Shown piece after piece: positions 4,578 through 7,195 of a stretch of 7,195 bases of DNA; positions within the stretch are counted from its first letter, which is position 1; every line of letters starts with the position of its first letter. The position numbers and the translations under genes are program-made. The stretch lies in the NCBI GenBank assembly GCA_947475855.1, contig CANJPN010000316.1, positions 1-7,195 of the forward strand, read 5' to 3'. The notes below the pieces were generated by a model. It saw nothing but the letters and a program-made list of their open reading frames with translations. It was not told where the DNA came from and did not search any database. Source of the DNA: Bradyrhizobiaceae bacterium (GTDB lineage: Bacteria; Pseudomonadota; Alphaproteobacteria; Rhizobiales; Hyphomicrobiaceae).

Positions 4578-6938
4578 TCAAGCGTTGGTGCGAGCAGCCT
4601 CGATCATTCCGCGCAGCTCGGCTGGTGAGACTGGAGCTTGGCAGATGCGGACACCCAACGGACGCAACGCGTCCTCGATTGCCGAAATGATGGCAGCCGC
4701 GGCCGGTATCGTGCCGACCTCGCCGGCGCCCTTGGCACCGAGGGGATTATTCGGCGATGGCGATTGAGTGAAGATGGTTTCGACGCGCGGCACCTCGCCG
4801 GAAGAAGCGATGAGGTAGTCGGCAAGGGTCGTCGTCTGCGGTTGGCCGGCAGCATCGTAGCGCATCGATTCATACAAGGCGTTGCCGATGCCGTGCGCGA
4901 TGCCGCCGATCAACTGGCCTTCGACGAGCAGCGGGTTGATGAGCGTGCCGGAGTCCTGCAAGGCAACGTAGCGAAGGATCTCGACGCCGCCGGTCTCGAT
5001 GTCGACCTCGACTTCCGCAACGTGCGTCGTGTTGGCATAGGCGAGCGGCCCCGTCTGCCAAGCTTCGGACGCCTCGAGGCCGGGAGTGAGGCCCTCGGGG
5101 AATGCGTATCCCGGCGCGCCGCGCAGCACGCGGGCGAGTTCGCCAAGAGCCACACCGCGACCGGGAACGCCTTTTATCTCGACACGGCCGTTGCGAAGTT
5201 CGAGGTCTGCTTCCGCGGTCTCCAGCATGTGAGATGCCAGCCGCCTTGCTTTCGCCGCGACAGCACGCGACGCCAGAAGCACAGAAGAGCCGGCGGTGAC
5301 GAGTTGACGGCTGGCGAACCCGCCGAGACCCAAAGGAGATGCTACGGTGTCGCCTGTGACGATGTTGATCGCTGCAGGCTCGACGCCAAGTTCCTCCGCA
5401 CAAATCTGGGCCAGAGCCGTGGTCAGCCCCTGCCCCATCTCGCATGCCCCGGTATAGACGGAGACCTGACCGGACGCGGCAACGCGCACAATGCCGGTCT
5501 CGAAGGGGCCGCGCCCTGTGCCTTTCACGGCATTGGCGATGCCGATCCCGAGATGACGGCCGCGTTTGGCGGCGGCATCGCGACGTGCCGCAAAACCTGC
5601 CCAGTCGGCGGCGGCGAGGACCTTCTCCTGAGCCGCAGGATAGTCGCCGCTGTCGTAGACGATGCCTGCGCCAGAGCGCGCCTTGAGCGGCTTCGAATAC
5701 GGCATCTTGGATGCGGGAATGAGATTGTCGGCCCGGAAGCGTGCGCGATCCAATCCGAGTTCATCGGCGGCGCGGTCCATCAGCCGCTCCATCACGAACG
5801 CGGCTTGAGGATAGCCTGCGCCACGCACGGACGACACCGGCGCCTTGTTGGTGAAGGCCACCGTGACGTCCATGCAGTAGGCGGGTAGCAGATAGGGGCC
5901 TGGCACGGCAGTCGCGGAGTTATAGGGCAGGTTCGCCGCCTTGAACGTGTATGCGCCCTGATCGTGGATCATGTGCCCGCGGACACCCCTCAGCTTGCCG
6001 TCCCGCCCGACGGCGATATCGACGGCCCAGTGCTGGTCGCGCTCTTGAATGGCACCGAGGAAGTGCTCGCGGCGGTCTTCGACCCACTTGAGCGGGCAGT
6101 CGAGGAGCTTGGCCGCGCAGGCGACCGCGATCTCTTCTGGGTAGACGCAATATTTCGGCCCGAAGCCGCCGCCGATGTCTGGCGAGATCACGCGGACGCG
6201 GTCGTCGTTGGTGGCGGTCGCCGCGATGATGGCCTGCTGCAGGTCGTTGGGCATCTGGGTCGAGGCCCAGACGGTCAGACTGCCATCGCGCGAGCGCGGC
6301 TCGACGACGATGCCGCGACCTTCCATCGGATGGCCACCGCCGCGGTGCAACTTGATGACATCCGAGAACACCAGGGCGTCGCCGGAGAATGCGGCTTCTG
6401 TATCCCCGTACTCGACGCGGTAGGTGGCGAGGACGTTGGTCGACAGCTCCGAACGCACTGTATTAGCGCCGGGTTCGATTGCGCCCTGCAAATCAGCGAC
6501 GACCGGCAACGGCTCATATTCGATCTCGACAAGCGAGGCCGCGTCCTCGGCGGCGTAGCGGGAGGCCGCCACGACCATGGCGACGATCTCGCCGACGAAG
6601 GCGACTTCCTTGTCGGCGAGAATGAACGGAGTTGCGGGCGTCGTCGCCTTGCCGGGCGCTGCAATCAGCGGCATGCGCGGGGACGTAGCCACCGGTGCCA
6701 GATCGGACAGCGTGAGGACCGCGCGAACGTCTGCGACGGCGGCCGCTGCCGCAGTATCGATGTGCCGGATCATCGCGTGCGCCTGGGTGCTGCGCACGAA
6801 CGCCACGTGGTTCAAGCCGGGAACATCGACATCGTCGAGGTAAGAGGCGCGACCGCGCAGGAACTCGGCATCCCTGGGTCTCAATTCTCGCGCGCCGACG
6901 CTGCTTGCTGCTGTTTTCGCTGGTCTTACTGCGGCCAT
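4578..6938 (-). CDS. Molybdenum hydroxylase large subunit (xanthine dehydrogenase / form II CoxL-like)
   Basis: A 786-residue molybdopterin-cytosine-dinucleotide-type catalytic subunit, the usual length for CoxL-like proteins. The N-terminal hammerhead domain spans about 22-150 (RDAEFLRGRASYLDDVDVPG near its start). Cofactor-binding segments follow: DIGGGFGPKY (254-263), VRGAGYP (371-377), GACEMGQGLTT (497-507) and GAKGAGEVG (734-742), where E740 is the predicted catalytic glutamate. The active-site loop is SVRGAGY where form II proteins usually have AYRGAGR and true CO dehydrogenases have AYxCSFR, so CO oxidation is unlikely. Hydroxylation of an aldehyde or N-heteroaromatic or aromatic compound is more plausible. 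These enzymes need a 2Fe-2S subunit and usually an FAD subunit; neither gene is visible here. The gene starts 3 bp after the solute-receptor stop with GGGGAA 7 bases before its ATG, suggesting one operon. The substrate is unknown. Confidence 0.92.
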   Translation of the reverse strand: MAAVRPAKTAASSVGARELRPRDAEFLRGRASYLDDVDVPGLNHVAFVRSTQAHAMIRHIDTAAAAAVADVRAVLTLSDLAPVATSPRMPLIAAPGKATTPATPFILADKEVAFVGEIVAMVVAASRYAAEDAASLVEIEYEPLPVVADLQGAIEPGANTVRSELSTNVLATYRVEYGDTEAAFSGDALVFSDVIKLHRGGGHPMEGRGIVVEPRSRDGSLTVWASTQMPNDLQQAIIAATATNDDRVRVISPDIGGGFGPKYCVYPEEIAVACAAKLLDCPLKWVEDRREHFLGAIQERDQHWAVDIAVGRDGKLRGVRGHMIHDQGAYTFKAANLPYNSATAVPGPYLLPAYCMDVTVAFTNKAPVSSVRGAGYPQAAFVMERLMDRAADELGLDRARFRADNLIPASKMPYSKPLKARSGAGIVYDSGDYPAAQEKVLAAADWAGFAARRDAAAKRGRHLGIGIANAVKGTGRGPFETGIVRVAASGQVSVYTGACEMGQGLTTALAQICAEELGVEPAAINIVTGDTVASPLGLGGFASRQLVTAGSSVLLASRAVAAKARRLASHMLETAEADLELRNGRVEIKGVPGRGVALGELARVLRGAPGYAFPEGLTPGLEASEAWQTGPLAYANTTHVAEVEVDIETGGVEILRYVALQDSGTLINPLLVEGQLIGGIAHGIGNALYESMRYDAAGQPQTTTLADYLIASSGEVPRVETIFTQSPSPNNPLGAKGAGEVGTIPAAAAIISAIEDALRPLGVRICQAPVSPAELRGMIEAARTNA

Positions 6939-6941
6939 GGC

Positions 6942-7195
6942 TCAATTCCCCGCGGCGCGGCGCGCGTCCGCAATTACGGAGGGCGGCGTCGCGTATATCT
7001 TCTTGTAGAGTTCGGCGATCGCAAGTCCCGGCATGGGATCGATATCGAGGCCTGCCGTCTTCGCCTCCTTGACGAACTCGGGATCAGTCATGGTCGCCAA
7101 GAACGCCGAGCGGACGGCCTGCAGGCGATCTGCCGGTGTGCCGGGCGGCATCGCGAAAGGCCGTGCAACATGCTGCGGCGCAAGAATGAGCGACA
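6942..7195 (-). CDS. Bug/TctC-family tripartite tricarboxylate transporter substrate-binding protein, C-terminal part
   Basis: The last 83 residues are present; the gene enters from the right edge, so about 240 residues and the signal peptide lie outside. The visible part starts SLILAPQHVARPFAMPPGTP and contains PPGTPADRLQAVRSAF and MTDPEFVKEAKTAGLDIDP, then LYKKIYATPPSVI. The 'RPFAxPPGxPADRxxAxRxAF...xDPEFxxEA...G' pattern is diagnostic of the C-terminal lobe of Bug (TctC) periplasmic receptors, which capture carboxylates and other small organics. Its stop is 3 bp before the molybdenum hydroxylase start, so receptor and enzyme are probably co-transcribed, with the receptor perhaps delivering that enzyme's substrate or a relative. 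An ATG at 7149-7151 exists, but the family pattern continues upstream of it, so it is internal. Confidence 0.9.
   Translation of the reverse strand, partial: SLILAPQHVARPFAMPPGTPADRLQAVRSAFLATMTDPEFVKEAKTAGLDIDPMPGLAIAELYKKIYATPPSVIADARRAAGN

Noticed and set aside
4638..5888. Plus-strand open frame of 416 codons opposite the molybdenum hydroxylase
   Set aside because: It is antisense to a confidently identified gene, has no recognisable motif, and reflects third-position GC bias.
4578..6938. Annotation as carbon monoxide dehydrogenase large subunit
   Set aside because: The diagnostic AYxCSFR loop with the cysteine of true CO dehydrogenases is absent; the loop is SVRGAGY.
1..7195. CRISPR array, tRNA, integrase or phage genes
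   Set aside because: No regularly spaced repeats, cloverleaf-like sequence or mobile-element coding gene could be seen on either strand.

Overview
This is a GC-rich window from a proteobacterium, most likely an alphaproteobacterium of the Hyphomicrobiales (Rhizobiales) type. That placement rests on the style of the Aat protein, the small HTH protein with an 'RxxW...IA...R...AI...L..LGLI' region, and the mix of Bug-type solute receptors with aromatic catabolism genes. It is inferred from protein character only.

Left part (1-2912, minus strand): an apparent catabolic operon read right to left. It holds a bicupin ring-cleaving dioxygenase of the gentisate/salicylate 1,2-dioxygenase family, then an FAD-dependent aromatic-ring monooxygenase with a TfdB/MhpA-like architecture, then the first 41 codons of a 'cyclase' (kynurenine formamidase-like) hydrolase that runs off the left edge. 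The first two genes are 9 bp apart. The third lies beyond a 113-bp gap occupied by a large imperfect inverted repeat. A likely flow is hydroxylation of an aromatic acid, ring cleavage, and then hydrolysis of a downstream product. The substrate cannot be read from the sequence, and both enzymes depart from their family consensus at recognisable positions.

Middle (2913-4577): a divergent intergenic region of 231 bp carries a near-perfect 20-bp palindrome and a plausible promoter. It is followed on the plus strand by a 170-residue putative DNA-binding protein and then aat, the leucyl/phenylalanyl-tRNA-protein transferase of the N-degron pathway. A convergent 153-bp gap follows aat.

Right part (4578-7195, minus strand): the C-terminal part of a Bug/TctC-family periplasmic solute receptor, followed after 3 bp by a 786-residue molybdenum hydroxylase large subunit (xanthine dehydrogenase/CoxL-like, closer to the form II type). 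No small Fe-S or medium FAD subunit gene is visible in the window. The pairing suggests uptake plus oxidation of an organic acid or aromatic compound.

I see no tRNA, rRNA, CRISPR array, phage gene or transposase gene. The window looks like a housekeeping gene (aat) and a small regulator-like gene set between two catabolic modules. The least ordinary points are the inverted repeat at 150-233, the palindrome at 2980-2999, and the altered active-site motifs in the three oxidative enzymes. I did not find evidence for a wholly new kind of system.
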